Below are positions 56,737 to 64,000 of a DNA stretch of 64,000 nucleotides, one piece after another (the stretch's first letter is position 1; each line of letters begins with the position of its first letter). The notes under the pieces were generated by a model, which was given only the letters and a program-made list of their open reading frames with translations, did no database searches and was not told the origin of the DNA. The position numbers and the translations under genes are program-made. Source of the DNA: Pelagibacterales bacterium SAG-MED39 (lineage in GTDB: Bacteria; Pseudomonadota; Alphaproteobacteria; Pelagibacterales; Pelagibacteraceae); the NCBI GenBank assembly GCA_014653625.1, contig JACWEI010000001.1:62001-126000 (forward strand), in the 5' to 3' direction.

Positions 56737-57509
56737 TTTTTTAAAAATTCTAAGACCTTTTCTCTCATTTCAAATGCTTTTTCAATCATAATCATGTGTC
56801 CACATCCTTCAATTATGTGCATCTTCGAGTCTTTAACTAAATTTGCAAATTTTTTTCCAACCTCTAAATTAACCATTTTATCTAGCTCTCCAAAAACCAG
56901 CATTACCGGACAACTAATCTCCTTTGAGGCCTCGGATCCATTAGCGTAATTATTACATGCAACAAGATCAACTGCTAAAATTTCACTAATATCTCTTGGT
57001 GATTGAATTATTTTTTCTACTGGGTTTCCACCAATGAACTTTTTTGATCCCTCATAGCACCATTTCATCATTAACTTTACTGCTTCAAAATCTCCATTTG
57101 AGGCTAAGTCTATTAAATCTTTATTTACTGGCATTCGATAAGATCCCCCCATTAAAACCATTTTCTTTACTCTTTCCTTATATTTAAAAGAATATTCAAG
57201 CGCCTCTAAACAACCTTGTGAGTGCCCAACAAGAATTAAGTTCTTCAATTCTAATTGAGCAAATACTTTTTCCAACCAATCCGCAATTTTTTCAATACTA
57301 TCTAAACAAGGACCATCAGAATTACCGTGACCAGGTAAATCAATTGATAAAACATTAAATTTTTTGTTAGAAAAAAATTGTTCAGTTAAAGACCAAACAA
57401 TATGAGACAAACCACTTCCATGAAGAAACACTAGTGTCTCTTTCGAACTATCAAGCCCTTGTCCTGCATCAGAAGCATGAACACTTTTATTTTCAATTTT
57501 TATTATCAA
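56733..57509 (-). CDS. Alpha/beta hydrolase in the DMSP operon
   Basis: 258 residues. Oxyanion region [13 protein letters not shown], nucleophile elbow [11 protein letters not shown] (Ser), acid FGELDKMV (Asp) and [11 protein letters not shown] (His) give a complete triad. No signal peptide, so cytoplasmic. It lies between dmdB and dmdA, overlapping dmdA by four bases. Classical DmdD (a crotonase-fold hydratase that releases methanethiol) is absent from the window, so this enzyme may take over a late step such as thioester hydrolysis. The catalysed reaction is not shown by the sequence. Confidence 0.9.
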   Translation of the reverse strand: MIIKIENKSVHASDAGQGLDSSKETLVFLHGSGLSHIVWSLTEQFFSNKKFNVLSIDLPGHGNSDGPCLDSIEKIADWLEKVFAQLELKNLILVGHSQGCLEALEYSFKYKERVKKMVLMGGSYRMPVNKDLIDLASNGDFEAVKLMMKWCYEGSKKFIGGNPVEKIIQSPRDISEILAVDLVACNNYANGSEASKEISCPVMLVFGELDKMVNLEVGKKFANLVKDSKMHIIEGCGHMIMIEKAFEMREKVLEFLKK

Positions 57510-57518
57510 TTAAATTAC

Positions 57519-59135
57519 CTAGAATTTTTTTCTTAGCTCAAATTTTTGGATTTTGCCCGTAGAAGTTTTTGGTAATTCACAGAAAACAACTTGTTTTGGA
57601 ACTTTAAAACCAGCTAAAGTTTCCTTACAAAAGCTTATTAATTCTTTTTCAGTTGTAGGTTTATCCTTAACCATCTCAATAAATGCACAGGGCACTTCTC
57701 CCCATTTTTCATCAGGTTTAGCAACAACAGCAGCAATTGATACTGAAGGATGTTTGGATAAAGTATTTTCTATTTCTATAGAAGATATATTTTCTCCTCC
57801 AGAAATAATTATGTCTTTTGATCTGTCTTGTATTTTTACATATCCGTCAGGATGTATAACTGCCAAGTCTCCAGAATGAAACCAACCACCTGCCATAGCT
57901 TTGTCGGTTGCTGCCTTATCCTTAAAATAACCTTTCATGACAACATTTCCTCTAAGCATAATCTCTCCAATTGTTTTTCCATCTTTTGGTACTTCTGTCA
58001 TGGTTTCAGGATCCATAATGGTTGCTCCTTCAAGGTTAGGGTATCTTACACCTTGTCTGGCTTTTATTTCATTCTGTTTGTCTTCATCAAAATTATTCCA
58101 CTCATCATTCCATGCACATTGTGTAACATGACCATAAGTTTCTGTTAGACCATATACATGCATTACTTCAAAACCAAGTTCTTTCATTTTTTTGAAAATA
58201 ATACTTGGTGGTGGAGCTCCAGCTGTAAGAACATGAACCTTATGTTTTAACTTTTCTCGATCACTTTCAGGCGCACCCGTTATCATATTCAATACTATAG
58301 GCGCACCACCAAAATGAGTAACATTATATTTATTGATCAATTCAAAAATTTTTTTTACATCTATATTTCTCATACAAATAGTTCGTCCATTTAACATTGG
58401 AACTGTCCAAGGGTAGCACCACCCATTACAGTGAAACATCGGAACAATTGTTAAAAAATTTAATCTTGTTGGCATATTCCAAGCTACAGCACTTCCAGTA
58501 GACATTAAATATGATCCTCTATGATGATAAACAACTCCTTTTGGATTCCCTGTTGTTCCTGAAGTGTAGCTTAAAGATATAGCTTGCCACTCGTCATCTG
58601 GCATTTTCCAAAGGAAGTCATCATCACCCGTTTCTAGAAAACTTTCATATTCTAGGTCACCGATTTTTTCTAATTTTGATTGATCTGCAAACTTGTCTTG
58701 AATATCAATTATTGTAATTTTTTTATCTAATTTACTTAATGCTTTTTTTACCTCTACATGAAGTTGTCTATCTACTACTAGTACTTTTGCATCACTATGC
58801 TTCAAAATATATGATATGGTATTAGCGTCTAATCTAATATTAATTGTATTCAGCACAGCACCTGTCATAGGAACAGAATAATGAGCCTCAAAAATTTCTG
58901 GTGTATTAAATGCTAAAAAAGAAACAGTATCCCCTTTGCTAACACCAATCTTTTCTAACGCACTAGCAAATTTAGTAGATCTTTTATAAACTTCTCTCCA
59001 AGTATATTTTCGGTCTTCATAAACTATTGCTTCGTAATGTGGGTAAATATCTTTCGCTCTTTCTAAAAAAGACAAAGGGGTTAATGGTACGTAATTTGCT
59101 CTATTTTTATCTAAATTTGTATCGTAATGACTCAT
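57519..59135 (-). CDS. dmdB: Methylmercaptopropionate-CoA ligase
   Basis: Acyl-CoA synthetase of 538 residues, about the length of known DmdB. The AMP-binding motif is SLSYTSGTTGNPKGVVYHH, followed by YGLTETYGHVTQC, DRSKDIIISGGENISSIEIE and the catalytic lysine near the C-terminus in KTSTGKIQKFELRKKF. It activates methylmercaptopropionate formed by DmdA. Substrate is inferred from its place between dmdA and dmdC; by itself it could be any medium or short-chain acyl-CoA ligase. It abuts dmdC with no gap. Confidence 0.88.
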   Translation of the reverse strand: MSHYDTNLDKNRANYVPLTPLSFLERAKDIYPHYEAIVYEDRKYTWREVYKRSTKFASALEKIGVSKGDTVSFLAFNTPEIFEAHYSVPMTGAVLNTINIRLDANTISYILKHSDAKVLVVDRQLHVEVKKALSKLDKKITIIDIQDKFADQSKLEKIGDLEYESFLETGDDDFLWKMPDDEWQAISLSYTSGTTGNPKGVVYHHRGSYLMSTGSAVAWNMPTRLNFLTIVPMFHCNGWCYPWTVPMLNGRTICMRNIDVKKIFELINKYNVTHFGGAPIVLNMITGAPESDREKLKHKVHVLTAGAPPPSIIFKKMKELGFEVMHVYGLTETYGHVTQCAWNDEWNNFDEDKQNEIKARQGVRYPNLEGATIMDPETMTEVPKDGKTIGEIMLRGNVVMKGYFKDKAATDKAMAGGWFHSGDLAVIHPDGYVKIQDRSKDIIISGGENISSIEIENTLSKHPSVSIAAVVAKPDEKWGEVPCAFIEMVKDKPTTEKELISFCKETLAGFKVPKQVVFCELPKTSTGKIQKFELRKKF

Positions 59136-60899
59136 CTAATTGAATTTGAAGTCCATTATATTTGAACTTCCAGAAATAGCAGATTTATAATGTTGTTCCA
59201 CTCTTGGTAGGACTTTATCGAAATAAAATTTTGCAGTATTTATTTTATCATCATAGAAACTTTTATTATCGTTATAGTCTTTGAAACTTACATCTAAGAT
59301 CTTTATCCAGGCATAAGCAACTGAAACAAATCCAAGTGTTTTTAAATAATCATTTGCAGCAGCACTTACATCATTTTTGTCAGTTTTTATTTTTTCATTT
59401 ATCCATTCACTAAACTTAGTTAAAATACCCAAATAATAAGTAAAATTCTCGGTAAATGGCTTAATTTTTTCGTCCTCAAAATTAATTTCTGATTTTATTA
59501 AATTTAAAAATTTATCAATTATATTTCCATTTTTATTCGATAATTTTCTGAAAACTAGATCAGCTGCTTGCACCGAATTAGTTCCCTCATATATTGGTGT
59601 TATTCTATTGTCTCTGAATAATTGTTCTATTCCTTGATCTTTAGTATAACCATAACCTCCATGAATTTGCATTGCGTCATTAGTAATCTCCATACCCAAA
59701 TCTGTGAATAATGATTTTACAACTGGAGTCATTAAAGAGACAAAATCAGAAGCTTCCTGTCGAATTTTTTCATCAGGATGATTTAAACTTACTTCAGTTT
59801 GTTGAGATAACCAAAAGCATAAGGCCCTTTCACCCTCTATTATCGATTTCATGTTTAATAGTGTCTTTCTAATATCAGCATGTTCTATTATAAAATCAGC
59901 TCCATTGGCAGATTTAGTATTATTAGTTTTACCTTGTTTTCTTTCTTTGGCATAAGCAAGTGAATTTTGATAGGCGATTTCTGAAATTCCCAAACCTTGA
60001 ATACCAACAACTATTCTTTCAAGATTCATCATTGTAAACATTGCATTTAGACCTTTGTCTTTCTTGCCAATCATATAACCAGTAGCTTCATCAAAGTTTA
60101 ATACACATGTCGCTGAACCCTTTATGCCCATCTTACTTTCAATAGATCCTGTTGATATTCCATTTCTTGTTCCAACAGTTCCATCTTCATTTACTTTAAA
60201 TTTAGGAACTAAAAATAAACTTATACCTTTTGTACCTGCTGGTGAGTCAGTAGCTCGAGCAATTACTAAATGAATAATATTTTCAGTTAGATCTTGATCG
60301 CCTGAAGTAATAAAAATTTTTTGACCACTAATTTTATAAGTACCGTCACTTTGTTTTTCTGCTTTTGTTTTTAAAAGTCCCAAATCTGTTCCACAAACAG
60401 GTTCTGTTAAACACATTGTACCACTCCATTTACCCTCAACTATCTTTGGTAAATATTTATTTTTTATTTCATCTGAAGCATGATGATTAATACAATTATA
60501 GGCTCCTATACTCAGTTCACTATAAAGTTTAAACGATAAACTAGCTGAAGAAAGCATTTCATCAAAAAATGCACTAACAGTTTTTGGCATCCCTTGGCCA
60601 CCGTATTTAGGATCGCATGATAAAGAAGTCCACCCATCTTCAATATATTTTTGATATGCCTCTTTATATCCTGGAGGAGTTCTTACTACTCCATTTTCTA
60701 AAACTGCAGGATTTTCATCACCTACTTTTGCTAACGGTAAAATCAAATTTTGATTTATTTTTGCAGCTTCTTCAAGAATGTTTTTAACTAAATCTGGACT
60801 GACTTCTTTATATTTTTCTAATTCATTATAATTTTTATTGTCTCTTAATTTTTCAAAAAGAAACATCATATCTTCTACAGGTGCAGTATAGCTTGGCAT
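59136..60899 (-). CDS. dmdC: Methylmercaptopropionyl-CoA dehydrogenase
   Basis: Acyl-CoA dehydrogenase of 587 residues, longer than the 380-residue housekeeping type and matching the DmdC length. Conserved segments include GTMCLTEPVCGTDLGLLKTKAE, KIFITSGDQDLTENIIHLVIARA, and GGYGYTKDQGIEQLFRDNRI with YEGTNSVQAADLV near the end. FAD enzyme that forms methylthioacryloyl-CoA. First in the dmdC-dmdB-hydrolase-dmdA order; all four genes are on the same strand with gaps of 0 to 9 bases up to dmdA. Confidence 0.9.
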   Translation of the reverse strand: MPSYTAPVEDMMFLFEKLRDNKNYNELEKYKEVSPDLVKNILEEAAKINQNLILPLAKVGDENPAVLENGVVRTPPGYKEAYQKYIEDGWTSLSCDPKYGGQGMPKTVSAFFDEMLSSASLSFKLYSELSIGAYNCINHHASDEIKNKYLPKIVEGKWSGTMCLTEPVCGTDLGLLKTKAEKQSDGTYKISGQKIFITSGDQDLTENIIHLVIARATDSPAGTKGISLFLVPKFKVNEDGTVGTRNGISTGSIESKMGIKGSATCVLNFDEATGYMIGKKDKGLNAMFTMMNLERIVVGIQGLGISEIAYQNSLAYAKERKQGKTNNTKSANGADFIIEHADIRKTLLNMKSIIEGERALCFWLSQQTEVSLNHPDEKIRQEASDFVSLMTPVVKSLFTDLGMEITNDAMQIHGGYGYTKDQGIEQLFRDNRITPIYEGTNSVQAADLVFRKLSNKNGNIIDKFLNLIKSEINFEDEKIKPFTENFTYYLGILTKFSEWINEKIKTDKNDVSAAANDYLKTLGFVSVAYAWIKILDVSFKDYNDNKSFYDDKINTAKFYFDKVLPRVEQHYKSAISGSSNIMDFKFN

Positions 60900-60925
60900 A
60901 AAAATAGTTTAAGATAATTAATAGA

Positions 60926-62032
60926 TTATTGCAATTTTGAAATTATCGCATCACCCATCTGAGAAGTGGAAACCTCTTTCATTCCATCAGACACAATATC
61001 TTTGGTTCTTAGACCATCATTTAGCACGTCTTGTACGGCTTTTTCTAAAGCCTCTGCCTCTTTATCTAGGTCTAAAGAGTATCTTAGTGCCATAGCAAAA
61101 CTTAATATAGTAGCGATTGGATTTGCAATTCCTTTGCCAGCAATGTCAGGGGCTGAACCATGAATAGGTTCATACATAGCTCTCATTTCGCCATCTTTAT
61201 TTTTGGCTCCTAAAGATGCTGATGGTAGTAAGCCTAAAGAGCCAGTTAACATAGACGCTTGATCTGACAACATATCCCCAAATAAATTGTCTGTTACAAT
61301 TACATCAAATTGTTTTGGATTTCTTAATAACTGCATAGCACAATTATCAGCAAGCATGTGACTTAATTCTACCTCTTTATATTCTTTCTCATGTAAATTT
61401 TGTACTTCTTCTCTCCAAAGTTGCCCTGCTTCCATTACATTAGATTTTTCACATGATGTAACTTTATTTGATCTTTTTTTTGCTAAATCAAAAGCAATTC
61501 TAGCAACTCTTATAATTTCACTGCTTGTGTAGGCATGAGTATTAATTCCTTTTCTTTCGCCATTTTCGATTGGTTTTATTCCACGTGGTTCACCAAAATA
61601 AATTCCACCAGTTAATTCTCTTACAATCATAATATCTAAACCTGAAACAATTTCAGGTTTCAGTGTAGACGCATCAACTAATTGTTTGAAACATATTGCT
61701 GGTCTCAAATTAGCAAAAAGTTTTAACTCTTTTCTGAGTTTCAATAATGCTCTTTCGGGTTTTTTTGAAAATTCTAAGTTATCCCACTTTGGACCACCTA
61801 CCGCACCTAGCATCACCACTGCACTTTCTAATGCTTTATAAAATACTTCATCAGTTATAGGTGTTCCGTGCTTATCATAAGAACAACCTCCAGCAAGATC
61901 CTCTTCAATTTCGAAATCTAAAGATTTTTTATCGTTAAACCAATTAATTATCTTTCTTACTTCACCTACAACTTCTGGACCAATTCCATCTCCTGGTAAT
62001 AATAATATTTTTCTTTTCTTAACCTTAATCAT
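60926..62032 (-). CDS. leuB: 3-isopropylmalate dehydrogenase
   Basis: 368 residues. Third enzyme of leucine synthesis. [15 protein letters not shown] at the N-terminus, [20 protein letters not shown] (substrate arginines), [19 protein letters not shown], the metal site [19 protein letters not shown] and [20 protein letters not shown] are all present. It overlaps leuD by eight bases. A 26-base gap separates it from the DMSP genes, which may therefore share its transcript. Confidence 0.97.
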   Translation of the reverse strand: MIKVKKRKILLLPGDGIGPEVVGEVRKIINWFNDKKSLDFEIEEDLAGGCSYDKHGTPITDEVFYKALESAVVMLGAVGGPKWDNLEFSKKPERALLKLRKELKLFANLRPAICFKQLVDASTLKPEIVSGLDIMIVRELTGGIYFGEPRGIKPIENGERKGINTHAYTSSEIIRVARIAFDLAKKRSNKVTSCEKSNVMEAGQLWREEVQNLHEKEYKEVELSHMLADNCAMQLLRNPKQFDVIVTDNLFGDMLSDQASMLTGSLGLLPSASLGAKNKDGEMRAMYEPIHGSAPDIAGKGIANPIATILSFAMALRYSLDLDKEAEALEKAVQDVLNDGLRTKDIVSDGMKEVSTSQMGDAIISKLQ

Positions 62033-62630
62033 TGAATATCCATGGTCTCTTATTTTTTAAATCTTTTTCAAAATTTTCGATTTTTTCAGATTTTTTTAAA
62101 GATAAAGCTATATCGTCTAAACCTTCTAGTAAGCATTTTCTTTTAAAGGAGTCTACTTTAAATTTAATCTCATTATTCCCATAAAAAATTTTTTCTTCAT
62201 TAAGATCTATTGAAATTTCCTCTTTTCTATTCGCATATTCTGATAGCTCTTTAATTTTTTCATCTTCAAGAATAATTGGTAAAATTCCATTCTTAAAACA
62301 ATTGCTATAAAAAATATCTGCAAAGCTTGAACTTAATACGCAAGTAATTCCAAAATCTAACAATGCCCATGGAGCGTGTTCTCTTGATGATCCACAGCCA
62401 AAATTTTTTCCTGCAATCAAAATTTTTGAGTTATTAAATGGATCCTGATTTAAAATAAAATCACCAACTTCATTACCTTGATCATCATATCTCATTTCAA
62501 AGAATAAGTTTTTACCTAAACCAGTTCTTTTAATAGTCTTTAAAAATTGTTTAGGAATAATCATATCTGTATCAATATTAACTATTGGCAAGTACGCTGG
62601 TATACTTTTTAATTTGTTAAATTTTTGCAT
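62025..62630 (-). CDS. leuD: 3-isopropylmalate dehydratase small subunit
   Basis: 201 residues. Small swivelling subunit: [40 protein letters not shown] and [12 protein letters not shown]-like [15 protein letters not shown]. The start is the ATG at 62630-62628, one base after the leuC stop; a longer frame from 62660 overlaps leuC and adds an N-terminus not seen in LeuD. It works with leuC to isomerise 2- to 3-isopropylmalate. Confidence 0.96.
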   Translation of the reverse strand: MQKFNKLKSIPAYLPIVNIDTDMIIPKQFLKTIKRTGLGKNLFFEMRYDDQGNEVGDFILNQDPFNNSKILIAGKNFGCGSSREHAPWALLDFGITCVLSSSFADIFYSNCFKNGILPIILEDEKIKELSEYANRKEEISIDLNEEKIFYGNNEIKFKVDSFKRKCLLEGLDDIALSLKKSEKIENFEKDLKNKRPWIFND

Positions 62631-62631
62631 T

Positions 62632-64000
62632 TTAATTTTGATACTTTCTAACATCATCAAGATTCCCTGAAATAGCTGCCGCCGCAGCCATTCCTGGACT
62701 CACTAAATGTGTTCTTCCACCTCTGCCCTGTCTACCTTCAAAATTTCTATTGGATGTTGATGCACATCTTTCTTCTGGTTTTAATTTATCTGCATTCATA
62801 GCTAAACACATTGAGCAACCTGGCTCTCTCCATTCAAAACCTGAATTAATAAATATTTTATCTAATCCTTCCTGTTCTGCCTGTTCTTTTACCAGTCCAG
62901 ATCCTGGAACAACCATTGCATGAATATGAGAGGCTATTTTTTTATCCTTCAAAATTTTTGCAGCTTCTCTAAGATCTTCAATTCTACCATTTGTACAACT
63001 CCCAATAAAAACTTTATCTATTTTAATATCTTTAGCAGCCATACTCGGTTTTAAACCCATATATTTTAAGGACCTCTCAAGCGAATTTTTTTTGTCCTCA
63101 TCTTTTTCATTTTCTGGATTTGGAACCCTTTCATCAATTGTAATCACATCCTGAGGTGATGTCCCCCAAGTTATCATAGGTAGTATCTCATTAGCTTTTA
63201 AATTTATTTCTTTATCAAATTTAGATCCTTCATCTGTTTTTAAACTTCTCCAATATTCTAAAGCATTATCCCAATCTTTTCCTTTTGGTGACATTGGTTT
63301 ACTCTCTAAATATTTAAATATTTTTTCATCTGGTGCTATTAATCCAGCTCTTGCACCACCCTCGATGGTCATATTACAAATAGTCATTCTTTGTTCAACA
63401 CTTAATGATCTTATTAAATCACCTGCATATTCTATTACACAGCCAGTTCCACCTGCTGTTCCAATTTTTCCTATTATTTGAAGAATTACATCTTTAGATG
63501 TAACTCCTAAAGGAAGTTTGCCCTCTACATTTATTCTAAAATTTTTTGCTTTTTTTTGAACTAATGTTTGTGTTGCTAAAACATGCTCTACCTCTGATGT
63601 ACCAATTCCAAATGCTAAAGCACCAAATGCTCCGTGGGTCGCTGTGTGACTGTCACCACAAACAATAACGGTTCCTGGTTGAGTAAAACCTTGTTCGGGT
63701 CCAATGATATGAACAATACCCTGTCTTTTATCATTCATTCCAAATAACTGAACTCCAAATTCTTTACAATTAGACTCTAAAGTATCAACTTGAATTTTGG
63801 ACTCTTGATCTAAAATACCTCGAGATCTATCAGTTGTAGGAACATTATGGTCTGCAACTGCAAGCGTTAATTTAGGATGTCTGACTTTACGTTTAGAATT
63901 TCTCAGTCCTTCAAAAGCTTGTGGACTTGTAACTTCATGAACCAAATGTCTATCAACAAATAGTAAAGCAGTACCATCGTCTTGTTGATCTACTAAGTGA
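62632..64000 (-). CDS. leuC: 3-isopropylmalate dehydratase large subunit, 5' end outside window
   Basis: At least 455 residues are present; the frame stays open to the right edge ([23 protein letters not shown] precedes the first internal Met), so the true start lies beyond the window by about a dozen codons. Aconitase-family motifs: [58 protein letters not shown] and [34 protein letters not shown] hold the three [4Fe-4S] cysteines. Upstream of leuD and leuB in one operon. Confidence 0.97.
   Translation of the reverse strand, partial: HLVDQQDDGTALLFVDRHLVHEVTSPQAFEGLRNSKRKVRHPKLTLAVADHNVPTTDRSRGILDQESKIQVDTLESNCKEFGVQLFGMNDKRQGIVHIIGPEQGFTQPGTVIVCGDSHTATHGAFGALAFGIGTSEVEHVLATQTLVQKKAKNFRINVEGKLPLGVTSKDVILQIIGKIGTAGGTGCVIEYAGDLIRSLSVEQRMTICNMTIEGGARAGLIAPDEKIFKYLESKPMSPKGKDWDNALEYWRSLKTDEGSKFDKEINLKANEILPMITWGTSPQDVITIDERVPNPENEKDEDKKNSLERSLKYMGLKPSMAAKDIKIDKVFIGSCTNGRIEDLREAAKILKDKKIASHIHAMVVPGSGLVKEQAEQEGLDKIFINSGFEWREPGCSMCLAMNADKLKPEERCASTSNRNFEGRQGRGGRTHLVSPGMAAAAAISGNLDDVRKYQN

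Noticed and set aside
62631-62660. N-terminal extension of leuD to 62660.
   Set aside because: It overlaps the leuC end, and the shorter start lies one base after the leuC stop, giving the normal family length.

Overview
The window comes from a very AT-rich alphaproteobacterium with short intergenic gaps. It is most likely a SAR11 (Pelagibacterales) genome. The evidence is the low GC content throughout, many genes that overlap or lie 1-6 bases apart, a DMSP demethylase (dmdA) operon with SAR11-like sequence, and an lpd-sucBADC-mdh / sdh / asd / dmd / leu gene order. No tRNA, rRNA, IS element, prophage or CRISPR array was recognised.

Layout. (1) 1-3152, minus: ATP synthase F1 genes atpH-atpA-atpG-atpD (atpD cut by the window edge), with priA next to them (3261-5216). 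(2) 5251-14356, minus: four consecutive large secreted proteins that share a C-terminal autotransporter-type beta-barrel but carry different heads (LamG plus Ig-like in one, repeated beta-propeller blades in three). A trypsin-like protease follows (14396-15376). (3) 15430-35433: an almost complete type IV pilus locus. A minus operon runs from a PilM-PilN fusion through PilO-like, PilP-like, secretin, PilB and PilC to three pilins and an AsmA-like protein. One of these pilins (16635-17048) has no canonical start codon. A divergent plus operon carries pilT, four minor pilins, a small exported protein and a giant PilY1-like tip protein. Prepilin peptidase pilD and a long solitary pilin close the locus. 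(4) 35464-44080, minus: lpdA-sucB-sucA-sucD-sucC-mdh, the lower TCA cycle. (5) 44141-51361: a small exported protein, a TRAP transporter (dctM, dctQ, dctP), an iron-type alcohol dehydrogenase, a divergent mmsA-type aldehyde dehydrogenase and an IclR regulator. (6) 51351-55606, minus: sdhB-sdhA-sdhD-sdhC and asd. (7) 55627-60899, minus: DMSP demethylation genes dmdA, an alpha/beta hydrolase, dmdB and dmdC. (8) 60926-64000, minus: leuB, leuD and leuC (leuC cut by the window edge).

The most unusual region is the 397-base divergent control region between the two pilus operons (25203-25599). It holds eight copies of a box close to TTTGTGTTAGA. Two inverted pairs sit just downstream of the two candidate -10 elements. 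The first gene on the left, the PilM-PilN fusion, carries an extra N-terminal domain that looks like the arm-binding domain of tyrosine recombinases, so autoregulation is possible. The PilY1-like protein is also unusual: an NHL-type propeller is inserted inside its von Willebrand A domain, just after the metal-binding motif.

How the genes work together: the surface block (adhesin-like autotransporters, protease, pilus) appears to be an accessory module set between core energy genes. The right half is core carbon metabolism, with DMSP and small-organic-acid catabolism feeding the TCA cycle. All functional calls come from reading motifs and lengths by eye; no database search was run.
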